Shown here in pieces: positions 1-11,049 of a stretch of 64,000 bases of DNA. The position numbers were made by a program, and so were the translations under genes. The notes under the pieces are model-generated. The model was not told where the DNA came from. It did no database searches and worked only from the letters and a program-made list of their open reading frames with translations. How positions within the stretch are numbered: the stretch's first letter is position 1; each line of letters opens with the position of its first letter. Source of the DNA: Hybos culiciformis (lineage: Eukaryota; Arthropoda; Insecta; Diptera; Hybotidae); assembly GCA_964007475.1 (NCBI GenBank), contig OZ023273.1, positions 82,004,598-82,068,597 of the forward strand, given 5' to 3'.

Positions 1-441
1 TAAGTTGTTATAGAATAGTTTTCCTGCAAAATTTGAATAAGTTTGTCATACATACGTGTGAACATTTTAATTTTGTTGTTTTGTTTTTTATATCGTTGTT
101 GTTGTTGAATTTCCATAGTTGTATTTTGAATTTCAATGGATTTGGATTTTGAGCTTGCACCTGGATTAGACTCTTCTAGTAGGTTTTTAAATTGTGTGTA
201 GATATCTTGCACTTGGTTGTGATAATTTGTACTGAAATATGGATGACTTGGTTGATTCGACGAAAATTGATTGATCACCGAATCCATCATTTGAAATTGA
301 CTCCATAGTTTGTTGATTGCTTCACTTTTCCTGTTTACATAGTCTATGGTCTTCCTCGAAGATGAATCTTTCTTGAAGTTGGCTATCATTCGATCCATTT
401 CTTCTGTTTGATGGTTGCTTCATCAATATTGTTTGGTTGTT
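1..441 (-). pseudogene. LTR retrotransposon gag N-terminal fragment, frameshifted
   Basis: Read on the minus strand, an ATG near 448 opens a frame beginning MSEQPNNIDEATIK. It stops after about 20 codons, but coding-like sequence continues in two other frames. One has a passage ending in VNRKSEAINKLWSQFQMMD; the next is Gln-rich with a basic, helical stretch (MFTRMYDKLIQILQ) up to the window edge. The position directly downstream of an LTR and primer-binding-like site supports Gag. The coiled-coil-like character recalls BEL/Pao Gag, but the clade is an inference. At least two frameshifts make it non-functional as read. The rest of the element lies before base 1. Confidence 0.55.
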
Positions 442-485
442 CAGACATCGCGTTTTTTTTTTTTTTTTTTGGTTGAGCCCCCAAA

Positions 486-1015
486 TGTTGAAGTTAATAA
501 AAGTCAGTGGTTTGGTATTGACTATATTTTTTATTGAGAATTCTTAAGGTCTTATATACTTATTTTTAAGTGTGTAAAATGAAAAATATGCAGTTTTCTA
601 ATTAATAATTTTTGAACATAAATGATATAATTTGTGAATATAATTATTTTAAGAGTCGAATTACATCCTGCGTGTGTAATAAAACATTACAATATTTTAA
701 TTTAATCAACATATTAATTTAGCTTGACAAACATAATTTTAAATTTGTTGGAAATCGAATAAGGTATTTTTTGTTCATAAAAATTGATAATAAGATGTTG
801 CTTTACGCAACAACGTGAATAGTATTACGGCCGAATTGTTTAAACTACTAAATTATGATCACAAAGTTTTGTTACAGAACTATTAGGAGAGTTAATTGGA
901 TTAGATAACAAACTTCTGGTATTGGGTACCATCCATTTGTTAGGTAACGAAATTAGGGTTGTGTAAATACAATTACAGTATTTAGTTCAAAAAAAGAACC
1001 ACCGAGATCTTAACA
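486..1015 (-). repeat. LTR of the minus-strand retrotransposon at the left edge
   Basis: On the minus strand the segment starts TGTTAAGATC and ends ACTTCAACA, so its ends form the usual short inverted repeat with one extra base. Just inside lies TTTGGGGGCTCAACC (about 471-485), placed like a tRNA primer-binding site. Near the inner end are a TATA-like TATATAAG (about 551-562) and an AATAAA (about 525-533, minus strand), as expected for promoter and poly(A) signals. The second LTR is outside the window. The outer end is inferred from terminal symmetry only. Confidence 0.5.
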
Positions 1016-1385
1016 TAGAAATTTATGCCAAGTGAAATTTGCTATGTTAAGATTAATAAAATAACTTTACCAGCTAAAATATATCTGGTGCCGAGTCCAC
1101 TGTCTAAGACATCCTGTTCACAGGCCGGGTCTAAGCTCGTCGTTGGGTGGGTACGCGACAGTGAACACCAGAGTGTCCATAACAAAATTTTAGGATGTCA
1201 TGTTTGGAAGAAGGTAAAATTGAGATAGAAAAGAAAGATATTTTTAAGAAACCCCGACCAAGTCAAAAAAATTTAAACCTAAATGACTACGACGCCATTC
1301 CTCAGCTTGTGGATATGGCCACCTATGGCTGGACCTTACATCAGCATTTCTTTTTTTCCGGCTAGGACCTATGTAAAGATTTAAT
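1007..1385. repeat. Hairpin-dense dispersed repeat, locus 1
   Basis: A segment GC-richer than its surroundings with nested inverted repeats. Examples are atcttaacatag / ctatgttaagat (1007-1018 / 1042-1053), gacatcct / aggatgtc (about 1108-1115 / 1192-1199) enclosing gttcac / gtgaac, and gccat / atggc near 1292-1320. Part of it (gagtccactgtctaag, near 1093) recurs in inverted orientation near 22,430-22,450. A short open frame at 1025-1228 resembles nothing I know. I see no coding signal. Confidence 0.4.
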
Positions 1386-1399
1386 AAAACATAATGTTT

Positions 1400-2439
1400 A
1401 CAATTACACAATTTTTATTTATTAGATATTGTCTTAAAATTTTTAAAATTTTCCTACATATAAAATTTTTTTTTTTTTTTTCAAAAATTTCTATATTTTT
1501 ATTTTAAACATAATTATATAAATTTTCTCATTAACTAATTTAAATTCTACGGCTGCCTACTTTTTGTGAGAGGTTTTGATGATCAATATTTATTTTTGAT
1601 GATGTTCTGACATATAAGTGATTGATACCATTCAATATGATTACAACAAAATCTTTTAGTTTTCAAATCAATATCTCATCTTTTAGTTTTCAAATCAGTA
1701 TCAAATAAATAAAAAATAAAAATATATATAAAAAAATTATATTAAAACCAATTTTTTTAGTTATTTTGAAAAAGTAAAAAGAAATTTAGTTAGTTGCAGA
1801 GATATAGCTTTACTTACTTATACTAGCAAAAAAAATTCATTAAAAAAAATCTACTTTGTTTGGTTACAGACAAAACCCAAAAATGTTTGTAAAAATTTTT
1901 ACATTGGGCCTAACCTCGGACTTAAATCTTTGGGACTTATATGGTTACATAAATTCCTATATTAAATTCAAAAATCGAATTTGATACACTGAATTTCAAA
2001 TGAGAATTTTAACTAAAAACGTATCCTAGAATTAACGCAACATTAATACGGTGTTTACACCAAGGGATTAAAAGCGGATTGGAAGAAATCCTAGGGTCTT
2101 TGTCTGATTGAAACTCACATTTTCATATAAAAAATTTTCTCGGATTGCAAGTAGGATTGGACAATCCGAGAATTTCAGTGATGAATTTAAATAAATTGGA
2201 ATAAAACATAGCTAATTTGCTAAATATCTTTGTGGCAAAAAAATGAATGAAGTTTTGTTTGTATGGAAATTTGTGGCAAGTGACAATTTCATTTGTCAAT
2301 TGTAATAAAAAAATATTTTATTGACAAACAAAATGGAAATTATTTTAAAATTTTAAGAAAAAAAATTAAATTTATTTTTTATTTTATATATTTTTTTTTT
2401 CTTTTTATAAGTTAAGCTATATTCATATGGACATAACAT
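1400..2439. other. AT-rich intergenic stretch without a recognisable gene
   Basis: No open frame or domain is recognisable. It contains poly(T)/poly(A) tracts, two copies of cttttagttttcaaatcagtat-like sequence near 1657-1700 (a third at about 3008-3030 ends the repeat at 2440), and a perfect hairpin ctcggattg / caatccgag near 2139-2172. Confidence 0.5.
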
Positions 2440-3070
2440 TTTGGGGTTTCAGCAGATGCCCAGTGACATCTCCTGACCGACCGAATGAAGCATCATTGAT
2501 CAGTTTTACTCGAAGCTTATCTCAACCGGGTACCGCACGGTTTGGTTGAGATAAGGAACGATCAATAAAGTCCTTCCACTTATGACTGTGCTCCTCTGTC
2601 ACCGTAAATGGACACAAAATCATGATTGCTCAGTGATCTTGTCTCCACGCCAGTGGCAGGTGAGCCAGTCATAAAACCACAACGTAGTATGGATCCTCCC
2701 GTAGGAGCATCCATGTGGTAATCGGTAGATCTAAGCTTCGAATTCTTGGATAGGCCTAAGAATCCTCCACTAAGATTGGGATTTTGGTTGTTATTAGAGC
2801 TAGCATTAAATTGATCCGCTCTAATAACAATCCACTGCAGTTGTTGTCCTTGGCCAGTAAAATAAATTTACTTGGTCTCGGACGCACAACTGCAGTACCT
2901 AAAGAAAACAAGGAAAATTAATCCTCAGTTGTTCTGTCTTGGCCGATGTTGTACATCCTGCCAAAACTGAACAACCGAAGAAGACGGAGTTTTCTCCATT
3001 TCTTTTACCTTTTAGTTTTCAAATCAGTATGAAATTGCTATTGGAAATGCATTTCTTTTTTTATGATTTA
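2440..3070. repeat. Hairpin-dense dispersed repeat, locus 2
   Basis: Homologous to 15,405-15,835 in the opposite orientation; shared blocks include caacgtagtatggatcctcc and ctcaaccgggtaccgc. Successive hairpins are visible: inner stem ttatctcaacc / ggttgagataa (2517-2527 / 2544-2554) inside outer stem attgatc / gatcaat (2495-2501 / 2560-2566); ctcc-cgta-ggag near 2696-2707; attctt / aagaat near 2741-2764; a long stem ggttgttattagagc / gctctaataacaatcc near 2787-2833; and ctgcagttgt / acaactgcag near 2835-2895. No coding frame is convincing. The class of element is unknown to me. Confidence 0.6.
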
Positions 3071-3279
3071 AAAAAAAACCAGTCCAACAACAACTTCACA
3101 CAAAACAAAAAAACCCAAAATTAGAATTAGTAATGATTTCTAATGGTTTTAATATTATCAAAAAAAATTAAAATTTGATCCTTTTTTTTTTTTTTTCTAC
3201 CTCTTTTTTTTCTTAAAATATGTTAGGCATATTATGCATGTTTTTTTTTTTCTTTTTATGTATTACAAAAATATAAAAT

Positions 3280-3402
3280 GATACTGTACTTAATATAATA
3301 TAAACGATACTGTACTTAATATAATATAAAAGATACTGTACTTAACATAACATAAAAGATAAAGCACCTAATATAATATAAAAGATAATGCACTTAATTA
3401 AG
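3280..3402. repeat. Short tandem repeat, about 31-bp unit, about four copies
   Basis: The unit gatactgtacttaatataatataaa is repeated with drift (gatactgtactt, gatactgtactt, gataaagcacct, gataatgcactt). Confidence 0.8.
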
Positions 3403-3522
3403 GTAAAGAAATTTTAAACATTTCAAAAAAAAACTTTCTTTTCCAGACGAATTTTAGTTTATTAGGGGTTTTTAAAGGATTTAAGGTCATAAAAAAAATT
3501 CATAAGTAATTTTTTTTTTCGC

Positions 3523-4136
3523 ATGAAAAATATTAAAAATGTGAAAAGAATTTGTTCAGTTATAAAACACAATTCAAACTTCACGGTAACAGTTTCGACC
3601 CCTTATCATCACCAAACAGTTGGTACGATAGAACGTAACCACAGAGTTCTTAACGAATATTTAAGATCGTATATAAATAGTAATCACACAAATTGGGATG
3701 AGTATCTCAAATTTTTCACTTATAACTATAACGTAACTCCTAACGTAAATTTCAACTTGGAATATTCGCCTTACGAACAAAACCACCAAACGTTCATGAC
3801 TTTTTATTAGATAACACAATTACACCTGTATATAATTTCGATTCATATGCAAAAAAAGTAAAACGTCAATTGCAAAACTCACACAACGTAGTAAAAAGAT
3901 ACCTAGAATTGAAAAAAGAAAAACAAAAACTTACTTACGATTTGAATTCAAGAAACAAAATTTTCGAAATAAATGATTTGATATTAATAAGAGAAGAGAG
4001 TAGGAAAAAATTAGATCCTCTCTATTCAGGACCTTATAAAATAAAAAATATAAAAGAATCCAATATTGTATTTATAAACAATAAAAATAAAGAATGTACG
4101 GTTCATAAAAATAGAATTGTGAAATATGAAAATTAA
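3523..4136 (+). pseudogene. Ty3/gypsy integrase C-terminal half, broken
   Basis: The first frame (3523-3810) carries the end of the integrase catalytic core: STPYHHQTVGTIERNHRVLN, with the Glu of the DDE triad in IERNHR, followed by EYLKFFTYNYN and EYSPYEQ. After a frame break a second frame (3870-4136) gives a Lys-rich segment and the GPY/F-type module (YSGPYKIKNI). This order is the normal C-terminus of gypsy-group Pol. Everything upstream (protease, RT, RNase H, first two catalytic Asp) is absent. A probable LTR lies downstream at 5000-5225, so this looks like the 3' end of one element, later split by a MITE. Confidence 0.8.
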
Positions 4137-4187
4137 TACTAATAAAAAATTATTTTATAAAGAAAAAATGTAATTTTAGTCCAATTA

Positions 4188-4621
4188 AGCTATGGTTTCC
4201 TAGGAAAACGGTGCTGTAAAATAGCGGCCGTAATATTACGTTGAACATTCGACGTAATATAACGGCCGTTAAAATGGCAATCAAATACGGTTTCCTAAAA
4301 AAAAGCGTTGTCGTAATATAGCGGCCGTAATATTCAATTAAAACTTAGTCATCGTCGATTTTCCAATTTAAATTTAAATTTTTTCTATTCATTTTTTTTT
4401 TTGAACTCACCGTCACCGTAAAAAAACGTTGTATGAATATTATCACCGTAATTTTACGGCCGACATGAAATAACGGCACCGCTATATTACGTTACGTTCA
4501 TCACCAACGCTCTCTAGGAAACCATTTTATATAAATTATATAGACAACGTTTTTTCTACGTCACTCACCGCTATATTACGGCCGCTATATAACGGCACCG
4601 TTTTCCTAGGAAACCATAGCT
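4188..4621. mobile_element. PIF/Harbinger-like MITE, 434 bp
   Basis: Terminal inverted repeats of about 27 bp start AGCTATGGTTTCCTAGGAAA at both ends. The element is bounded by TTA on both sides (4185-4187, 4622-4624), the 3-bp target duplication typical of PIF/Harbinger. The interior repeats cgtaatat-agcggccg-type motifs in both orientations, CpG-rich against an AT-rich background, which suggests subterminal transposase-binding repeats. It has no coding capacity. It sits between the integrase relic and the LTR of the gypsy-like element. Confidence 0.85.
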
Positions 4622-4999
4622 TTAGCAAAATATGATATATGAAAATATAATTTTTTTTTAGATATGAAAATTAATTTAATAATAAAATTTTTAAGATAGA
4701 AAAATTAATTTAAAAAAAAAAAGAATTAAAATTAATTTTATTTAAAAAAAAAAGGGAGGTACTCCCAAATCAAAATAATTAATTAAATTTATAATTTTTT
4801 TTTAAGCATTAGTAGAGTTATTTTTACTTTAAATTCAAAATGTATGAAGTATTTATAATGAACTCAAAATCAATACTAGATTCTAACATTTCATAATTTG
4901 CAAGGATTATTTTCGTAGTTAATTCTAAGTCAAAATTTATCATTGATTTACAATGAAGTCTAAAATCAATAATACATTTTAACTTTTAAAGGAGAGAGG

Positions 5000-5225
5000 T
5001 GTAGTGCCTCCTTATTAAATAGACTATTATCTTCAGTAAATACTCACCGTTAGGTATAATGAGTGAGTTTTCATAGTATTAGTATAATAAGATAATATAT
5101 AAGATAAGATAACTGATCAGAGAGAGTCAGTATAAAGTAAGCATTCATAGTGTCAAGTCATAAAGTTGGACTAAATAAATAAGTACTCAAGATAAAACTA
5201 TTCTTTTTATTCAATACACTTTACA
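5000..5225 (+). repeat. Probable 3' LTR of the gypsy-like element
   Basis: A purine tract aaaggagagagg (4988-4999) resembles a polypurine tract. It is followed at once by TGTAGTGCCTCC, and the segment ends in ACTTTACA at 5225, giving TGTA...TACA ends. Poly(A)-like aataaa occurs near 5175. Position and orientation agree with the integrase relic at 3523-4136. No partner LTR is in the window, so the boundaries are tentative. Confidence 0.55.
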
Positions 5226-5568
5226 GTATAAATTAAATATGATATACTTAAATTAAATATATTTAGTGCTTATTTGCTTTATACAATTTTATTTTGCTTT
5301 TTTGCGGTTTAAGTATAAAATTCAGAGTAATCGTAATGATTTTGATACGTATACGGCAAAGTACAAAAATTGAATTCATCATAACTCCAGTTTTATGCTT
5401 CTTAGAAACTAGTGAATAGGTGAACAAAAAGCTATAACTTAACTTTATACTCCCCTCAAAAGATTTCTGCCTACGTTTTATAGTTTGTGTACAAATTTAT
5501 TTTCAACTTCAAATTCATTTTGCCAATAATGCAAAAAACACCTATACGACACTTAAGTACTAAGGTAG
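5226..5568. other. AT-rich spacer, nothing recognised
   Basis: No gene, clear repeat or structured motif seen. The next feature is a Harbinger transposase relic. Confidence 0.5.
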
Positions 5569-5778
5569 CGATATGTTACCAAGCCTTACCCTTTTAAACT
5601 GGAAGCAGATGATGGTGGCTTTAATTACCACTTATCCAAGTGCCGCCGGGTAGTGGAAAATGCGTTTGGCCATCTGAAAGCCAGGTTTAGAAGATTGGGT
5701 AAGGGACTGGATAACAGAATAGACAACACAACATTGCTGATCAAACCATGTTGTGTGTTAGACAATTTGTTAAATTGA
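5569..5778 (+). pseudogene. PIF/Harbinger transposase C-terminal fragment
   Basis: This 69-codon frame contains FNYHLSKCRRVVENAFGHLK followed by ARFRRL, matching the late part of the DDE nuclease of Harbinger/HARBI1-type transposases (the usual pattern is FNxxLSxxRxVVENAFGxLKxRFRxL). The Glu of VVENAFG corresponds to the last acidic catalytic residue of that family. The frame is preceded by an in-frame stop and lacks the helix-turn-helix and first two Asp residues, so it is a fragment. It lies about 950 bp from the MITE at 4188, which carries the PIF-type TTA duplication, but I cannot show they belong to one family. Confidence 0.8.
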
Positions 5779-7000
5779 AAAAGAGATCAAGTGGATAAAT
5801 CAATTGATAGAGGATGAAAGAAATAAAAATCTGCGCCAACCATGGGCGCCGCCAGGATTTTTTATAAGGTGGTGCAAGTGAAAATTATTATTTTGATTTT
5901 ACCAAATCTTTGACATATTGCGGGTTCATCACTAAGTTACAATTTCCAACAACCTTAATTTAAATTAATTTTTGATTTTAGGAAACATCAGTTGCAATAC
6001 AATATTTTGAATTCACGGCAAAATTCATCTCAGTATCTTGATGCGATGCTTAGAACTTTTTAAGGTTATCTCTCACCAGGGCTGCCAGATGGAATAAATG
6101 AAATTTCCTCAAATTTTTAAGAAATTTCCCCAAAATACACTTTTTTAAAAAAAATTCCTCAAATTATATTTTTATATTTTTGTGTACTAAATTTTTTTTT
6201 TCCCTAAATTAGAAAAAAAAATTGTTTAACGGTTTTACTCACTGCAGTTTTTCCCCAAAAACAGCTTATTTTTTCCAAATTTTTAATGTGTTCAGATTTT
6301 ATGCGGTACTTATATGTTGTAAATCAAAAAGGTTAGTTTCAACAATGGATTTTGAGTTCAACGTATGTAGAAGAATATCGTAATGATATCAATTTCGTAA
6401 AATCATTAGGTTAAAAAAAATTTACGAGTCTGAAATTTTAAATATTGTTGACTGCCAACGTTAGCACAATATTTATGAATTTCTTCAAATTTTCGTCAGA
6501 AAAAAATATTTTCCTCAAATTTTTCTCCACGTTTTTTTTAACTTTTTTTTTCCCGAAATTAAAAATTTGCTCAGCTGGAACAAGATCAACTATGAAAGAA
6601 CACCGATTGTCGGGCTTATATAGTATGATGAGTCTTCATAAAAAAAAGAACTTTGAATAACGAAGATTTTGTTATTCAAAAATACCGAAGTTATTTAAAG
6701 TTCGCAGAGAAGCCACGTAGGTTACAATTATTATTTAATAAAAATTCTGAATAAAAAAAAATTATATTGTTTTAATTTTGAATCCTTTTGTTAAAATGAA
6801 CAATTTTATCAAAATTTTAATAACATTTTATCAAATAAAGGTGGTGCATCATTCTGACGCTACGGAGATTTTTTTGTACATATTGTTTATTTTATTATAA
6901 TATTTTAATTTCTTTTCCTGTATATTAAGATCTGTCCCAGAAAAAAGGCGACCATTTACATATGTTTACAAAAACAGTTAAAAAAAATTTTGTTTTTTAA
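5779..7000. other. Unassigned AT-rich stretch with transposon-end-like motifs
   Basis: No gene recognised. Motifs such as gggcgccgccaggatttt (near 5845), agggctgccagat (near 6079; compare 23,769) and ggtggtgcatcattctgacgc (near 6841) look like DNA-transposon termini, but I could not pair them into an element. Confidence 0.4.
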
Positions 7001-7082
7001 TTTAAACAAATTAATCGATGTCTTATAGTTCAAAAATAAATAAAAAATTTCGTTTCATTGTGGTTCTTTAATTTAACAAAAA

Positions 7083-7461
7083 ATGAAGGTCGAACAAGTT
7101 AAAAGAAGAAAATTAATTTTGTACAAACACCTTGAAAATCCAAATTTGTCTCAGCGTGCACTATGAAAACTGTTGAAAATTCCCAAAAGTAGTATCCAGA
7201 ATGTATTAAGTAAGTTCAGAGTGTGGACAGAAAGCAAGGGTCAGGAAGAAAAAGCGGTTTGGTCGATAAAAAAATTAAAAATTCGCGCCATAGCCGCAAT
7301 AAAGCGAAACCCTAACTCTTCGGTTAGAAATGTGGCAAATAAACTTGAAACATCAAAGTCATCTGTCCAAAGAATTAAAGCCTAGGCTGGAATGAGAAGT
7401 TTCAAAGTTCGAATTGTTCCAGTTCGGCCAGAGGGCAAAATAACAAGCAATGCCCAATAGA
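7083..7461 (+). pseudogene. Tc1/mariner transposase N-terminal DNA-binding region, broken
   Basis: From ATG 7083 one frame shows two helix-turn-helix-like modules separated by a linker: LSQRAL...LLKIPKSSIQNVLSKF, and AIKRNPNSSVRNVANKLETS followed by KSSVQRIKA. This is the bipartite paired-like DNA-binding arrangement of Tc1/mariner transposases. The frame is interrupted by TGA at 7164 and TAG at 7383; homology-like sequence (AGMRSFKVRIVPVRPEGKITSNAQ, broken by nothing else) continues to TAG near 7459. The DD(E/D) catalytic domain is missing. This is a dead copy. Confidence 0.75.
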
Positions 7462-7841
7462 GATTTTGATCCCATGTTAAAAGAAAATTGAAAAAAGCAA
7501 AATAAAATTTATTTCAAAAATTATTCAAATAATAATTAATATTAAGGAAATTCGGTAAAAAATCACATTAAATCGCATTAAAAACAGTTTTATAGTGATT
7601 ATAGCGATGCGAAATAATACAACAAGAAAATAAATTCAAGCTAAGTTCACAAGTATATCAATATAGAAGATAATAATGCTATCAATATATTGAAAAAGGA
7701 ATTGTTTTTAAATATTTTGTAATTACAAAATATGTATAAAAAAATCTTTCTACTAAACATATAATATAACATTATTATCCTATATACCTGGTTCTAATTT
7801 TTTTTCTCGTTCCTGTACTTCGTTATAATTTATTTATGCTA

Positions 7842-8118
7842 ACTTGCAACGATCCAAACATTTTTGTCCCAAATATTTTTGAAAAGCCTTTTTATTTTAA
7901 AGTTTAATTTAGAAAAAAAAATTTCATTCACAACCTCCGGACTGTTTCATACTTTAAAATGGCATAAAACTTTTTAGAATCGGTTAAGGCTAAGTGCACG
8001 AAATCCCTTCAAAACTATTTTATGAAACATTCCGAAGGTTGTGAAAGAAATTTTTTTTTTCTAAATTAAACTTTAAAATAATCTAAAACATAAAAAAATG
8101 TTTGGATCGTTGCAAGTC
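7842..8118. mobile_element. Palindromic MITE, about 277 bp
   Basis: ACTTGCAACGATCCAAACAT at the left end is matched by its reverse complement at the right (about 8095-8117), and the similarity extends inward (aaagtttaatttagaaaaaa / ttttttctaaattaaacttt; cacaacct / aggttgtg). Almost the whole element can fold on itself. No target duplication is certain, so the superfamily is unassigned. Confidence 0.7.
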
Positions 8119-8331
8119 CTATTAAAAAAATACAAATTGAATGAATCACAAAAATTTTTTGATAAGTAAATATTTCATGGCTATTTAGGGTTTGATGCAA
8201 TAGTTGTGACGAATTGTGCAATTGATTCTGCTTTTTTTTTGTTCCAAATTTAACATTTCGCAGCTAACTTCCTTCAAGCTGTATTTTGTTCCAACAGTTC
8301 AATAATTTTTGTATAATTTTTTTCTTTTTAG

Positions 8332-8376
8332 TGGAACAAACAGGATGTAGATGATGATGATGCAACTAGTGTTAAC
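8332..8376 (+). pseudogene. Left part of a possible host exon split by a hAT element
   Basis: After a possible splice acceptor (tttttctttttag) the frame reads WNKQDVDDDDATSVN up to the target duplication GTGTTAAC. After the hAT element the same frame resumes at 10,406. Removing one target copy joins the two parts in frame. No known protein is recognised. Exon status is an inference from the acceptor-like site and continuity of frame. Confidence 0.35.
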
Positions 8377-8582
8377 TAGGCTTCTCAAACGGGATCCCGT
8401 TTTCCCGGGATCCCGGTTGTAAAATTGAATCCCGTAATCCCTGGATTTCAACCAAAAATCCCGGGATTTCCGCTTAATTAAAAAATATAATAGTGATTGC
8501 ACTAAATTTTAGGTTTAGGTTTATATCTGAGCTAGACAGAATTAATTAAGTGATGAAGTTGATATAAAGGTGTCTGTGTGTG

Positions 8583-9747
8583 CAGAGCCGGCCTTCTGAG
8601 GGTGCGATTTTAAAGGGCCCCAGATTTCAATTTTTTTTTGTTAAAAGCAATGATTTTGAGTAAGCCTAATGTAGAGAATGCACATGATATACTGCAATAT
8701 ATTTTAAATAACAATTATGACGAAATTTTTTCCAACATATTATTAGTTATTCTAAAAAGTTGTGATTTTTCAATGTTAATTAATGATATGGCAACAACAA
8801 AGACTCATAATAAAAATATTTAAGTTTATACTTGTATTGTTTTTATGTTATGTTTTTTTTTTTGAACTAGGTACATTTTATCGTTTTTTAAATCCTTTAT
8901 ATCAACTTCACGGTCGTTTCCACAAACTTAGAAAGTCAAAATTGACCCACTTCCCGTTATCCAATCGATCTGAAATTTTGCATATTGCTTTGGCGTCGAT
9001 GACAATGCACTTTGGCATCGACATATTCACACATACACACACCTTTATTAATTAAATCCTTTATATTAACTTCATCCCGTTTCCACAAACTTAGAAAGTC
9101 AAAACTTTGGCATCACACACTCTTACGCTTCTTTATTAATTAAATTCTTTATATCAACTTCACGGCCGTTTCCACAAACTTAAAAAGTCGAAATTGACCC
9201 ACTTCCCGGTATCCAATCGAGCTGAAATTTAGCACATCGTTTTGTCGTAGATGACAATACACTTTGGCATCGACACATTCACACACACACACACACTCAT
9301 ATATACATGAACTACAGCACACTGTCCTCAAACTTACAAAATTAAAAATGATCCACTTCCCGATATCCAATCGAGCTGAAATTTACTTTGGCATCACACA
9401 CACACATTTATATAAACTTCACCACCTGGTCTGCAAACTTAGTAAGTCAAAATAGACCCAATTTCCGGTATCCAATCGAAGCTAAAATTTTGCACATCAG
9501 TTTGACGTCGATAACAATATACTTTGGCATCACAGACTCACACACACCTTTATATGAACTTCATATCAATTGCCTCGCATATAAAGGATTTATATCAAAA
9601 ACTTTGTTTTTATGGGTTGTGTTTTTTTAAATAATAAATGTTACTGTAATTTGAATAGTATACTTTTATTCTGTTATATTAAAAAAAATTAGAGGCCCCC
9701 AAGAAAATATTTGCACCCTGGCTTCTTAACATAGAAGGCCGGCGCTG
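8583..9747. mobile_element. Non-autonomous hAT element nested in the previous one, 1,165 bp
   Basis: Its termini are CAGAGCCGGCCTTCTGAGGG and, on the opposite strand, CAGCGCCGGCCTTCTATGTT. The 8-bp duplication TGTGTGTG (8575-8582, 9748-9755) fits hAT, although it lies in a TG-rich microsatellite and is weaker evidence than usual. Inside are several copies of a minisatellite unit in the plus orientation. The short open frames here are repeat-derived. Confidence 0.8.
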
Positions 9748-10070
9748 TGTGTGTGGGTGAGTCTATGATGCCAAACTATACCGGAAATTGGATCTATTTT
9801 GACTTATTAAGTTTGGAGACTAGGTAGTGAAGTTTATATAAAGGTGTAATGCTAAATTTCAGGTCGATTGGATACCGGCAAGTGGGTCATTTTTAACTTT
9901 GTAAGTTTGTGGAAAGTGCGGTGAAGATGTGTATGTGCGTGTCTGAATGTGTCGATGCCAAAGTGTATTGTCATCGACGGCAAAGCGATGTGCAAAATTT
10001 CAACACGATTGGATATCGGGAAGTGGGTCAATTTTGACTTTCTAAGTTTGTGGAAACGAAGTGAAGTCAG
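8880..10070. repeat. Minisatellite, units in both orientations
   Basis: The unit contains cgtttccacaaacttagaaa, gacccacttcccg-tatccaatcga, and a cacac microsatellite. Units at about 8890-9570 (inside the inner hAT element) run one way; those at about 9765-10,070 (outside it, inside the outer element) run the other way (cgattggatatcgggaagtg, ctttctaagtttgtggaaac). Confidence 0.75.
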
Positions 10071-10405
10071 TATAAGAATTTAAAAAATAAATAAGTGCAG
10101 TGTAATATATGTAGAATTAAAATTTATTTTAAATAATCGAAGTTTGAGGATTAGAAAGCAAATTTCAAGTTGTTAACTAATTTTTTATAATGCTGTTTTT
10201 TTCTTTCTTTTTATGTAAAATATCAACTTAGGTAACCCCATTATGTCAAGTTGAAGTAGAACGAAAGCATGGCAATATTTTATGAAATATTTTTTTTTTT
10301 AATTTGTGCTTATAAAAAAATTCCGGGATCCCGGGATCCCGGGAATATGAAAAATTTTAACCCGGGATTTGAAAATTGCGGGAAATGAGAAGCCCTAGTG
10401 TTAAC

Positions 10406-10651
10406 GTTGGTGTAGAAAGTGGTGATGGTGTTGATGTTAGTGTTGGTGATAGTAACGATGTTTCCGGTGGCAGAGTAATAATTCCTGATGTTGATAATAT
10501 TCATTCCGAAATGGGTGATATTTCGGAATATAAAGATGCTAAATATCTTGATAGCGAGTATGCAAATGCACCACTTGATACTAAAAAAAAGAGTTCAAAT
10601 AAACTTAAATATTTTATAAATATTTTTTACTATTTTGAAAATAAAATATAA
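10406..10651 (+). pseudogene. Right part of the possible host exon, acidic C-terminus
   Basis: Continuing the frame from before the hAT insertion, the sequence reads VGVESGDGVDVSVGDSNDVS and then ISEYKDAKYLDSEYANAPLD, ending at TAA 10,649-10,651, followed by aataaa signals near 10,660-10,680. Acidic, low-complexity and Val/Asp-rich; no domain recognised. With the hAT in place the upstream start used by the visible frame (10,376) lies inside the transposon. It could be the last exon of an interrupted gene or part of an older transposon. Confidence 0.35.
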
Positions 10652-11049
10652 ATATGTAAATCAATAAATGTTTAATAAAAATAAATGTGTTAAAAAAGTG
10701 AAACAAATAAATAATACGCTACGCTTATGAATGTAGAGTATAATTTTATTGCAAATGTTTTTTTAATATTTTTAAATTTTAATATGGACAGAAAAAATTT
10801 TAACAATGTTTTCCGATAACTGATATGAGGGGCAAGATGGGAACATTATCAAGTTTCTTTCTTCTTTATTTTTTAACCGATTACTCTGAAATTTTGAAAA
10901 ATATCATTCAATAGTGTTGTTAAATATATTTTTTACACATTTTAAGCTAGATGATAAAAAGTCCAAAGGAGACTGACGTAGGTGCCCCACTGTCGAATGC
11001 TCTCCACTTTAGTAAACATATTTCCTTAAATTATTAATAATTGTAAGTA
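10652..11049. other. AT-rich spacer, nothing recognised
   Basis: Contains poly(A)-signal-like runs and a GC-richer patch (gaggggcaagatgggaac, gtgccccactgtcgaatgc) without an open frame. Confidence 0.45.

Larger units (their letters stand above)
8377..10397. mobile_element. Non-autonomous hAT element, 2,021 bp
   Basis: The ends are TAGGCTTCTCAAAC and, on the reverse strand, TAGGGCTTCTCATTTCCC. It is flanked by a perfect 8-bp target duplication GTGTTAAC (8369-8376, 10,398-10,405), diagnostic of hAT. The subterminal sequence is rich in gggatcccggg motifs at both ends. The interior holds minisatellite units and a second hAT element (8583-9747). No transposase is seen. Confidence 0.88.
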
